Source: JAHEJA01 sp965657215
Lineage (GTDB): Bacteria; Pseudomonadota; Alphaproteobacteria; Rhodobacterales; Rhodobacteraceae
Direction: 5' to 3'
Assembly (NCBI GenBank): GCA_965657215.1
Contig: CBFHNR010000005.1
Span: forward strand, 62,001 to 126,000
Length of the DNA stretch: 64,000 nt
The notes below the pieces were generated by a model, which saw only the letters and a list, made by a program, of their open reading frames with translations, made no database searches and had not been told where the DNA came from. Shown here one piece after another: positions 34,949-42,387 of the stretch; position 1 is the first letter of the stretch; each line of letters opens with the position of its first letter. The position numbers and the translations under genes were made by a program.

Positions 34949-36592
34949 TTAAACGAGGCGCGAGTTTTCTTTTGCGGCCCGTACAAAATCTTTGAACAAA
35001 GGATGGGGTTCAAAGGGTTTTGATTTAAGCTCGGGGTGGAATTGAACGCCGATAAACCAAGGGTGGTCTGACCATTCTACAATTTCAGGCAGTTTGCCAT
35101 CTGGCGACATGCCAGAGAAGGTAAGACCCACATTTTCCAGCTGCTCTTTGTATTTGGTGTCCACTTCATAGCGGTGGCGGTGACGCTCTTCGATGGTTGC
35201 GGCCCCATAGACTTCGGCAACTTTCGATCCCTCAGTCAGCGCGGCGTCATAGGCACCAAGGCGCATTGTCCCGCCTTTGTCATCGTCCACTTTGCGTGCG
35301 ACCTTGTGATTGCCCTGCACCCATTCTTTGAGGTGATAGACAACAGGTTCAAACCGACGTTCGCCCGCTTCGTGATCGAATTCCTCAGATCCGGCATCCG
35401 TGACGCCTGCAACATTGCGCGCGGCTTCGATAACAGCCATTTGCATGCCCAAACAAATTCCAAGATAGGGAATTTTGTGAACACGGGCAAATTCGGCGGC
35501 TTTGATTTTGCCTTCTGTGCCGCGTTCGCCAAATCCACCGGGAACCAAGATGGCGTGGAACCCTTGCAAATAGGGGGTGGCGTCTTCTTTGTCGAAGATT
35601 TCGGCATCGACCCATTTGACGTTGACTTTGACGCGGTTGGCCATGCCGCCATGGGTCAAGGCCTCGGCAATAGACTTATAGGCATCTTCGAGCTGAGTGT
35701 ATTTGCCTACGATTGCAATGTTGACGTCGCCTTCAGGGTTGTAAATGCGATCCGCCACATCTTCCCAGCGGGACAATTCAGGTTTGGGCGCGGGGGCAAT
35801 GCCAAAGGCATCAAGCACCGCCTGATCCAAGCCTTCACGGTGATAGGCAAGGGGGGCTTCGTAGATGGATTTCAAATCTTGCGCTGCAATGACGCTATCG
35901 GGGCGCACGTTACAGAAAAGCGCCAGTTTTTCGCGCTCTTTCGCAGGAATTGGGCCTTCGGAGCGGCATACCAAAATATCAGGCGCAATGCCGATCGAGC
36001 GCAATTCTTTGACCGAGTGCTGTGTCGGCTTGGTTTTGAGCTCCCCGCTGGCTTTGATCCAAGGGAGCAGCGTCAGATGCATAAAGATACACTGACCGCG
36101 GGGTTTATCTTGGGAAAATTGGCGGATGGCTTCGAAAAACGGAAGCCCCTCAATGTCACCAACGGTGCCCCCAATTTCACAAAGCATGAAATCAACTTCG
36201 TCTTCACCAATTGAGATAAAGTCTTTGATTTCATTGGTCACATGCGGGATCACTTGGATCGTTTTTCCTAGATAATCCCCACGACGCTCTTTTTCCAAAA
36301 CAGTGGAATAGACGCGGCCTGACGAAATGGAATCAGTCTTGCGAGCAGGTACACCTGTGAAACGCTCATAATGGCCCAAGTCTAAGTCCGTTTCTGCGCC
36401 ATCGTCTGTGACAAAGACTTCGCCATGCTCAAACGGGCTCATCGTACCAGGATCAACGTTCAAATAGGGATCAAGCTTGCGCAAACGAACGCTGTAGCCA
36501 CGCGCTTGAAGCAACGCCCCAAGAGCGGCTGAGGCCAATCCTTTGCCCAATGATGAAACAACACCACCTGTGATGAAAACAAATCTAGCCAT
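34949..36592 (-). CDS. pyrG: CTP synthase
   Basis: A 547-residue enzyme of normal length. An N-terminal ATP-dependent synthetase domain (FITGGVVSSLGKGLASAALG, LDPYLNVDPGTMSPFEHGEV) is followed by a C-terminal glutaminase with its Cys in YLGICLGMQMAVIEAARN and the His/Glu pair in FIGVQFHPELKSKP. It converts UTP to CTP. It lies 172 bases downstream of secG on the same strand, a common alphaproteobacterial order, with a hairpin between them. Confidence 0.97.
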   Translation of the reverse strand: MARFVFITGGVVSSLGKGLASAALGALLQARGYSVRLRKLDPYLNVDPGTMSPFEHGEVFVTDDGAETDLDLGHYERFTGVPARKTDSISSGRVYSTVLEKERRGDYLGKTIQVIPHVTNEIKDFISIGEDEVDFMLCEIGGTVGDIEGLPFFEAIRQFSQDKPRGQCIFMHLTLLPWIKASGELKTKPTQHSVKELRSIGIAPDILVCRSEGPIPAKEREKLALFCNVRPDSVIAAQDLKSIYEAPLAYHREGLDQAVLDAFGIAPAPKPELSRWEDVADRIYNPEGDVNIAIVGKYTQLEDAYKSIAEALTHGGMANRVKVNVKWVDAEIFDKEDATPYLQGFHAILVPGGFGERGTEGKIKAAEFARVHKIPYLGICLGMQMAVIEAARNVAGVTDAGSEEFDHEAGERRFEPVVYHLKEWVQGNHKVARKVDDDKGGTMRLGAYDAALTEGSKVAEVYGAATIEERHRHRYEVDTKYKEQLENVGLTFSGMSPDGKLPEIVEWSDHPWFIGVQFHPELKSKPFEPHPLFKDFVRAAKENSRLV

Positions 36593-36710
36593 GTATGGGC
36601 GCTCCCGTGAAGTTGGCGTCTAGCGTATCGCAATATGGCGTCCAAAGTGATTTGAAAAAATCACAGTACCACGGGACTTGAGACATAAAGGATTCGCAGC
36701 ATTAATGCAA

Positions 36711-36740
36711 TAAGACCGCAAGATAATGTTGCGGCCTTTT
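36711..36740. terminator. Hairpin between secG and pyrG
   Basis: CCGCAA (36716-36721) and TTGCGG (36729-36734) form a stem. Read on the minus strand it is followed by TCTTATT, after secG. A second small dyad CTACCC/GGGTAG lies at 36743-36759. A terminator or partial read-through point is likely. Confidence 0.5.
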
Positions 36741-36764
36741 GGCTACCCTCAAGGGGTAGTGGTA

Positions 36765-37124
36765 TTAGTTAGCGCTTGGAACGAGGGGCGCCGCATCATC
36801 CGCGCTTGGCGGAAGAAGGGCATCCGTGTCCGGAAGGGCTGGTGTGCTCTCTTCTACAGCTGGGGCTGTGCCCAAGCGATCAAAGACAGACGATCCAGCC
36901 GAATTCTGAGCTGCGATTACCGTAAGCGTGAGCGATGTGATGATAAACGCAATCGCAAGGAACCATGTGACCTTGGTGAGCGCCGTTGCTGCGCTGCGTC
37001 CTGACATGGCGCCATCACCGCCGCCGCCCATTCCGAGGCCCCCACCTTCGGAGCGTTGCAAAAGAACGACGCCCACAAGAGCAAGTGCCAAGATTAGGTG
37101 GATGGTAAGAATGACGTTTTCCAT
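36765..37124 (-). CDS. secG: Preprotein translocase subunit SecG
   Basis: A 119-residue protein. Two membrane segments (about residues 3-22 and 55-75) flank the hallmark VVLLQRSEGGGLGMGGGG loop. The long acidic Pro/Ala tail (ALPDTDALLPPSADDAAPLV) is common in alphaproteobacterial SecG. It is an accessory subunit of the SecYEG channel. I chose the ATG at 37124 (MENVILTIHL); an earlier ATG adds a non-conserved stretch. Confidence 0.93.
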   Translation of the reverse strand: MENVILTIHLILALALVGVVLLQRSEGGGLGMGGGGDGAMSGRSAATALTKVTWFLAIAFIITSLTLTVIAAQNSAGSSVFDRLGTAPAVEESTPALPDTDALLPPSADDAAPLVPSAN

Positions 37125-37262
37125 AAGGCCCCGCGAAGTCTGTTTCAGCGCGCTAGATAAGAAAGATTTACGCAATGGGCAAGGCTTGATTGCGAAAGAG
37201 CGATGGGAATTGGCGAATTTTCAACAAAAGAGGTAGGTCTGCGCCACTTCTAAGCGCTGCGT

Positions 37263-37658
37263 TCAGTCAGAAACATCATCCATGTCGGATTGCCCACTGA
37301 TTGCGCGGCGAATGTGTGACCAGCTAAGACCAAGGCCCAACACGAGGCTCGCGGCGATATTCCCAAGCCAGAGATTGAAGGCGGCATTCCTTATATCTAA
37401 CCAACCTAAATCATAGAGCACCCATGCCAAGGCGGCTAATATCGCCAAGACTAAGCCCATGCCAAACACGCCGATAGAGCGCAGCGTTGCGCGCAAATAG
37501 ATGATGTAGCCAACAGCCAACAACAATCCAAACAACGTCACCATAGGTAAATTTTCGCTAAAATTTGCCACGGCCCATTGAACATAGTTCCACTGAGTCG
37601 GGTTATATGTTGCCGCAATTAAAAAGAAGGCGATTGCCCACCGAACCAAGAATCCCAT
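37263..37658 (-). CDS. Four-helix inner-membrane protein, DUF6524 family
   Basis: A 131-residue protein with four predicted membrane segments (about 5-22, 38-55, 64-85 and 95-113) and an acidic cytoplasmic end (SGQSDMDDVSD). The N-terminus FLVRWAIAFFLIAATYNPTQ and the WVLYDLGWL element match a conserved family of marine Proteobacteria of unknown role. It is divergent from purA, 138 bases away. Confidence 0.72.
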   Translation of the reverse strand: MGFLVRWAIAFFLIAATYNPTQWNYVQWAVANFSENLPMVTLFGLLLAVGYIIYLRATLRSIGVFGMGLVLAILAALAWVLYDLGWLDIRNAAFNLWLGNIAASLVLGLGLSWSHIRRAISGQSDMDDVSD

Positions 37659-37796
37659 TGCTATCCCTCACAAAAGTTAGGGTTAGAATGCGAATTTTAT
37701 CAGGAGTGTCTAGTCCTGCGGCAATTTCGAGGTTTCTTTCACTGACATGTCCAGTTATATCGACGCGGGTTTCACGCGTATTCAGAAAGGTCCAAT

Positions 37797-39089
37797 ATGG
37801 CTAACGTAGTGGTTGTCGGCGCTCAATGGGGCGACGAAGGCAAAGGCAAAATTGTAGACTGGCTTAGTGAACGTGCCGATGTGATTGCGCGCTTCCAAGG
37901 GGGCCACAATGCGGGCCACACTTTGGTTATCGATGGAAATGTCTATAAATTGCACGCTTTGCCGTCTGGCGTTGTGCGCGGTGGCAAGCTCTCTGTTATC
38001 GGAAATGGCGTTGTCTTGGATCCGTGGCATTTATTGACCGAAATCGAAACTGTCCGCGCTCAAGGCGTCACGATTTCCCCTGAAACGCTGATGATTGCGG
38101 AAAACACGCCGTTGATTTTGCCAGTTCACGGCGAATTGGACCGTGCGCGCGAGAATCAAAACTCGGTTGCGAAAATCGGAACCACTGGGCGAGGTATTGG
38201 GCCAGCCTATGAAGACAAAGTGGGCCGTCGCGCTATTCGTGTTGCGGACCTTGCAGATCGAGCCACGTTAGAGGCGCGCGTTGATCGTATGCTTCAGCAT
38301 CACGACACATTGCGCCGCGGCATGGGCCTAGAGCCTGTTGATCGCGATGAGCTATTGCAAAAGCTCAATGACATTGCGCCACAGATTTTGGAATATGCTG
38401 CCCCCGTTTGGAAGGTCCTTAACGAAAAACGCAAAGCAGGTAAGCGGATTTTGTTCGAAGGGGCGCAAGGCGCTTTGTTGGATATTGATTTTGGGACCTA
38501 TCCATTTGTGACGTCCTCAAACGTAATCGCGGGCCAAGCGGCCACTGGCACAGGTATCGGGCCAGGTGGCATTGATTTTGTGCTCGGCATTGTGAAAGCC
38601 TATACAACCCGCGTTGGTGAGGGGCCGTTCCCGACGGAGCTTGATGACGCGGATGGTCAACGCTTGGGCGAACGGGGCCACGAATTCGGAACGACAACAG
38701 GTCGCAAACGTCGCTGTGGTTGGTTTGATGCGGTTCTTGTGCGCCAAACATGCGCGACGTCGGGTGTGACAGGTATTTCCCTGACAAAACTAGATGTTTT
38801 GGACGGGTTTGAGCGGCTCAAAATTTGTGTTGGATATGATCTAGACGGAAAACGTTTGGATTACTTGCCAACTGCAGCGGATCAACAAGCACGCTGCACA
38901 CCGATCTATGAAGAAATGGATGGGTGGAGCGAAAGCACAGAAGGTGCGCGCAGCTGGGCGGATTTGCCTGCAAACGCGATCAAATACGTGCGTCGTGTCG
39001 AAGAGCTGATTGAGTGCCCTGTTTCGATGTTGTCGACCTCGCCAGAGCGAGAAGACACAATCCTTGTCACTGACCCGTTCCAAGACTGA
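37797..39089 (+). CDS. purA: Adenylosuccinate synthetase
   Basis: A 430-residue enzyme of standard length. It has the GTP-binding GAQWGDEGKGKIVDWL (residues 8-23), the IMP loop NAGHTLVIDG, FEGAQGALLDIDFGTYPFVT and the GTTTGRKRRCGWFD motif. It makes adenylosuccinate from IMP and aspartate in AMP synthesis. AAAGG lies before the start. The stop overlaps the start of the DUF2842 gene by one base (TGATGG context). Confidence 0.97.
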   Translation: MANVVVVGAQWGDEGKGKIVDWLSERADVIARFQGGHNAGHTLVIDGNVYKLHALPSGVVRGGKLSVIGNGVVLDPWHLLTEIETVRAQGVTISPETLMIAENTPLILPVHGELDRARENQNSVAKIGTTGRGIGPAYEDKVGRRAIRVADLADRATLEARVDRMLQHHDTLRRGMGLEPVDRDELLQKLNDIAPQILEYAAPVWKVLNEKRKAGKRILFEGAQGALLDIDFGTYPFVTSSNVIAGQAATGTGIGPGGIDFVLGIVKAYTTRVGEGPFPTELDDADGQRLGERGHEFGTTTGRKRRCGWFDAVLVRQTCATSGVTGISLTKLDVLDGFERLKICVGYDLDGKRLDYLPTAADQQARCTPIYEEMDGWSESTEGARSWADLPANAIKYVRRVEELIECPVSMLSTSPEREDTILVTDPFQD

Positions 39090-39310
39090 TGGCGTTAAGT
39101 TACAAAGCCCGTCGTCGGTGGTCCTTGATCATCTTGTTGGTTGGATTGCCGCTCTACATCGTGATCTCAGTCAATGTGATCGATCTGTTTGGCATTCAAA
39201 ACAAGCTGATCCAATTGATCGTCTATATTGTCTTGGGGGTTCTTTGGGCCTTCCCCTTGAAATCTGTTTTCAAAGGCATTGGACAAGAAGACCCAGACAA
39301 GCAGGACTAA
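39089..39310 (+). CDS. Small membrane protein, DUF2842 family
   Basis: A 73-residue protein with two membrane segments (about 12-30 and 40-58) around IQNKLIQLIVY, and a charged end GQEDPDKQD. It is conserved next to purA in Rhodobacteraceae; function is unknown. It is coupled to purA by a one-base overlap and followed by a terminator. Confidence 0.88.
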   Translation: MALSYKARRRWSLIILLVGLPLYIVISVNVIDLFGIQNKLIQLIVYIVLGVLWAFPLKSVFKGIGQEDPDKQD

Positions 39311-39311
39311 A

Positions 39312-39334
39312 AAAGGCCCCAAATTGGGGCCTTT
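39312..39334 (+). terminator. Terminator of the purA unit
   Basis: AAAGGCCCC (39312-39320) and GGGGCCTTT (39326-39334) make a 9-bp stem around a short AAATT loop. The sequence is nearly palindromic and would also work on the minus strand. Confidence 0.8.
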
Positions 39335-39370
39335 CGACAGACGCAAAAATTTTGCATATTGATCTGTATT

Positions 39371-39592
39371 ATGAAAATTGAAAATTTAAAAATAGCGGGC
39401 ATCAAGGCCGCCGTAGTCCTCATTCCCACGTGGCTTGTGGCTTTGGTGACGGATAAGATGGTCTTTGTGGTGCCAATGCTTGCCGCTGCAAGCTTCTTTG
39501 CGGGAGCTGTTGAATTGACGGATGAAAATGTCCGACGTCGATTGGACGACGATACGGAGGACGGAGACGTTGACGTTTTGGGCGAGGACTAA
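39371..39592 (+). CDS. Hypothetical small membrane protein
   Basis: A 73-residue frame from the ATG at 39371. Two hydrophobic stretches (AVVLIPTWLVALVT and MVFVVPMLAAASFFAGAV) are followed by a very acidic tail with nine Asp/Glu among the last 15 residues. I do not recognise it. No good ribosome site is seen before the start, and the gene sits between a terminator and the GIY-YIG gene. It is supported mainly by the coherent membrane/tail architecture. Confidence 0.5.
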   Translation: MKIENLKIAGIKAAVVLIPTWLVALVTDKMVFVVPMLAAASFFAGAVELTDENVRRRLDDDTEDGDVDVLGED

Positions 39593-39633
39593 CCCAAACT
39601 CAATTGCATCTAAATGTAGTTTAGGAAAATAAC

Positions 39634-40236
39634 ATGCCAGACATAATTTACATTCTGACGAACGAAGCCATGCAAGGCTATGTGAAAATTGGAAAAACTA
39701 AAAAGTCATTGTCGCAACGCCTAAAGCAATTAGATGTCACATCCCTCCCTTTGCCGTTTGAATGTTTTTTCGCAGCTGAAGTAGAAAATTGTGACGTTGT
39801 TGAACGTCTTCTGCACGATGCCTTCGCAGATCGTCGCACGCGCAAATCGCGCGAGTTTTTTGAAATTGCACCCGAGCGTGTGGCCTCGGCCCTCAAGCTG
39901 GCTGCCCTTCGGGAAATTACTGTTGAGGATGTGATTGACGATGAGGCGCGTGCCGCAATCAAAGAGACGATAGAGCGGCGATCCCCGTTCAATTTTGCAA
40001 TAGTTAATGTTCCGATTGGTGCCACCTTGGTTCATACAGGCGACGAGGCGGCGACGTGTCAGGTTGTCAATTCTAAGCAAGTTGAGTTTGAGGGCGAATT
40101 AGTGAGCCTCTCGGACGCGGCCTTGCGCGTCTATCACAGACTTGGCAAGAATTGGAAAACAGTGAGCGGTCCGACAAGTTGGTTGTATGAAAATGAAATG
40201 CTTGATACGCGCCGCCGACGCATTGAAAACGCGTGA
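39634..40236 (+). CDS. GIY-YIG (T5orf172-type) nuclease-domain protein with RAMA/DUF4357-like tail
   Basis: A 200-residue protein. The N-terminal 85 residues form a GIY-YIG domain of the T5orf172/MUG113 type: IIYILTN then GYVKIGKT, catalytic-like Arg in LSQRLKQLD and Glu in REFFEIAPE. The C-terminal part (IGATLVHTGDEAATCQVVNS, then LVSLSDAALRVYHRLGK and TSWLYENEML) resembles RAMA/DUF4357 modules, which accompany nucleases and modification enzymes. AGGAAAATAAC precedes the ATG. No methylase or partner gene is adjacent. The role is unknown; both domain calls rest on motif reading alone. Confidence 0.68.
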   Translation: MPDIIYILTNEAMQGYVKIGKTKKSLSQRLKQLDVTSLPLPFECFFAAEVENCDVVERLLHDAFADRRTRKSREFFEIAPERVASALKLAALREITVEDVIDDEARAAIKETIERRSPFNFAIVNVPIGATLVHTGDEAATCQVVNSKQVEFEGELVSLSDAALRVYHRLGKNWKTVSGPTSWLYENEMLDTRRRRIENA

Positions 40237-40258
40237 CACATACCGACCCAATACCGAC

Positions 40259-40672
40259 ATGAAACAGACTACGGAATTTTCGATTTTGACAAAGGGCCAA
40301 GGGCTTTATGAATTTACGCGAGAGGTGTCGGATTGGGTTCAGGGGACGGGGCTGTTGACCCTGTTTATTCGCCACACCTCTGCCAGTCTTTTGATCCAAG
40401 AGAATGCGGATCCTGAGGTGAAATCTGATCTCGCTGAGTTCTTTCACCGCCTCGTTCCTCCGACAACGGATCCCAGCATGCACTATCTCACCCATACCTA
40501 TGAGGGGCCAGATGACATGCCTGCCCATATCAAGGCCGCGATGATGCCTGTATCGCTCTCGATCCCAGTGATTGATGGGCGCCTCTGTTTGGGAACATGG
40601 CAGGGCATCTATGTGTTCGAACATCGTGATGCCCCGCATGATCGACGTATTCGCGCTTATCTGTCTGGATAA
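40259..40672 (+). CDS. yjbQ: YjbQ/UPF0047 family protein (secondary thiamine-phosphate synthase-like)
   Basis: A 137-residue protein with the family signature LLTLFIRHTSASLLIQENAD, a catalytic-type HYLTHTYEGPDDMPAHIKA and RLCLGTWQGIYVFEHRD. Weak thiamine-phosphate synthase activity is known for the family; the main role is unclear. I chose the ATG at 40259 (MKQTTEFSILTKG) because upstream codons overlap the GIY-YIG gene and are not conserved. Confidence 0.92.
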   Translation: MKQTTEFSILTKGQGLYEFTREVSDWVQGTGLLTLFIRHTSASLLIQENADPEVKSDLAEFFHRLVPPTTDPSMHYLTHTYEGPDDMPAHIKAAMMPVSLSIPVIDGRLCLGTWQGIYVFEHRDAPHDRRIRAYLSG

Positions 40673-40819
40673 ATCGGTTAAATTTTGTGAGTTTGTTGGC
40701 TTATTTAGCGCAGAAATTTCCCCTCTACCCAAATTGTTGTTGCTGTCCTATACTGCCTGTGGATAACTTGGCTAAAGACCAAGATATATGAGGCAGACCA
40801 TTGAGAGAAAGGAAATGCT

Positions 40820-41287
40820 ATGCGTTGTCCGTTTTGCGGTAATATCGATACGCAGGTAAAGGATTCACGTCCCGCTGAGGATCACGTCTCTATTCGCCGT
40901 CGCCGGTTTTGTTCAGCCTGCGGAGGCCGTTTCACGACATATGAACGCGTGCAATTGCGGGATCTGGTAGTGATCAAAACCAATGGCCGTCGCGAAGACT
41001 TTGATCGGGATAAGCTTGAACGCTCTATCCGCATCGCTTTGCAAAAACGCCCAGTGGAACATGATCGTATGGATCAGATGATCTCTGGTATTGTACGTCG
41101 TTTGGAAAGCATGGGCGAAACGGATATCAATTCCAAGATGATCGGTGAAATCGTCATGGAGGCTTTGGCGCGTATTGATACCGTTGCTTACGTGCGTTTT
41201 GCGAGTGTTTACAAGAACTTCCAAGCGGCGGATGACTTTGACAAATTTGTTTCTGAGCTCCGTCCAGACGTCGAAAAAGAAAGCTAA
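40820..41287 (+). CDS. nrdR: Ribonucleotide reductase regulator NrdR
   Basis: A 155-residue repressor. The zinc ribbon uses C3, C6, C31 and C34 (MRCPFCGNIDTQ, FCSACGGRF), and an ATP-cone (VIKTNGRREDFDRDKLERSI) follows. It senses dATP/ATP and represses ribonucleotide reductase genes. GAGAGAAAGGA lies upstream. It is eight bases before ribD, the usual nrdR-ribD coupling. Confidence 0.97.
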   Translation: MRCPFCGNIDTQVKDSRPAEDHVSIRRRRFCSACGGRFTTYERVQLRDLVVIKTNGRREDFDRDKLERSIRIALQKRPVEHDRMDQMISGIVRRLESMGETDINSKMIGEIVMEALARIDTVAYVRFASVYKNFQAADDFDKFVSELRPDVEKES

Positions 41288-41295
41288 TTGTCGCC

Positions 41296-42387
41296 GTGTC
41301 GCATGAGAAATTTATGGCGATGGCCCTTAGTTTGGGCCGTCGTGGGCTTGGTCAGACATGGCCTAACCCATCAGTTGGATGTGTGATTGTCAAAGATGGT
41401 CGCGTCATCGGGCGTGGCTGGACCGCTGATGGGGGGCGCCCTCATGCCGAACCTCAGGCCTTGGCTCAAGCTGGGGCCGACGCTATGGGCGCAACTGTTT
41501 ATGTGACCTTGGAACCGTGCTCACATGTTGGTCAAACCCCGCCCTGTGCTCAGACCTTGATTGACGCTCAAGTCGGACATGTGGTTGCGGCCCTTGCGGA
41601 TCATGATCCACGCGTCGATGGACGTGGGTTTGATATGCTGCGCGCTGCGGGTATTCCCGTCAGGACAGGGGTTCTGGCTGAGCGTGCTGCGCAGGATCAC
41701 AGGGGCTTCTTTTTGCGCTGTGATGAAGGCCGTCCCATGCTCTGCCTCAAGTTGGCCTCAAGCTTTGATGGGCGGATTGCAACCGCGACTGGGGACAGCC
41801 AGTGGATTACTGATGCCCCCGCGCGGCGGTTGGTTCATTTGATGCGGGCAACGCATGATGCGGTCTTGATTGGTGGGGGAACGGCGCGGGATGATGATCC
41901 CTCGCTCACCGTACGGGATTTGGGTATTGATCACCATCCTGTGCGTGTTGTCGCCTCGCGCAATCTTGATCTTCCGATGTCTGGTAAATTGGCTCAAACG
42001 GCCGCGCAAACACCGCTTTGGCTCTGTCATGGTCCACGGGTGAGTGAGGATCTTAAATCTGCGTGGCTTGGGTTAGGGGCGGTATTGATCGAATGCCGTG
42101 AGACCGCGCAAGGGTTGGATATGCGCTCTGTTATGAACGCGCTTGGGGACAAGGGGATCACACGGGTCTTTTGCGAAGGTGGCGGCACATTGGCGGCCTC
42201 CTTGTTACAGGCGGATGTGGTGGATGAGCTGATTGGATTTAGCGCAGGTGTTGTGATTGGGTCTGAAGGACGCTCCTCGATTGGTCCGCTTGGTCTCACG
42301 CGGCTTGCAAGCGCGCAACGTTTCACGCTGGCGCAGACGCGCCCAATTGGTCCAGATGTCCTGCATGTGTGGAACCGCGCGCCCTAG
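41296..42387 (+). CDS. ribD: Riboflavin biosynthesis deaminase/reductase RibD
   Basis: A 363-residue bifunctional enzyme. The zinc deaminase has H50 (GGRPHAEPQAL), C75 and C84 (LEPCSHVGQTPPC); the reductase domain starts about residue 150 (LCLKLASSFDGRIAT, SQWITD). It performs two successive steps from the GTP cyclohydrolase II product. It starts with GTG (MSHEKFMAMALSLG), the family-like N-terminus. The next riboflavin gene, ribE, is 4.7 kb away beyond the capsule genes. Confidence 0.95.
   Translation: MSHEKFMAMALSLGRRGLGQTWPNPSVGCVIVKDGRVIGRGWTADGGRPHAEPQALAQAGADAMGATVYVTLEPCSHVGQTPPCAQTLIDAQVGHVVAALADHDPRVDGRGFDMLRAAGIPVRTGVLAERAAQDHRGFFLRCDEGRPMLCLKLASSFDGRIATATGDSQWITDAPARRLVHLMRATHDAVLIGGGTARDDDPSLTVRDLGIDHHPVRVVASRNLDLPMSGKLAQTAAQTPLWLCHGPRVSEDLKSAWLGLGAVLIECRETAQGLDMRSVMNALGDKGITRVFCEGGGTLAASLLQADVVDELIGFSAGVVIGSEGRSSIGPLGLTRLASAQRFTLAQTRPIGPDVLHVWNRAP

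Noticed and set aside
35174..36214. Long plus-strand frame of 346 codons inside pyrG
   Set aside because: It is antisense to an intact CTP synthase with all motifs; the translated protein has no recognisable domain and is Phe/Gly-rich as expected from a shadow frame.
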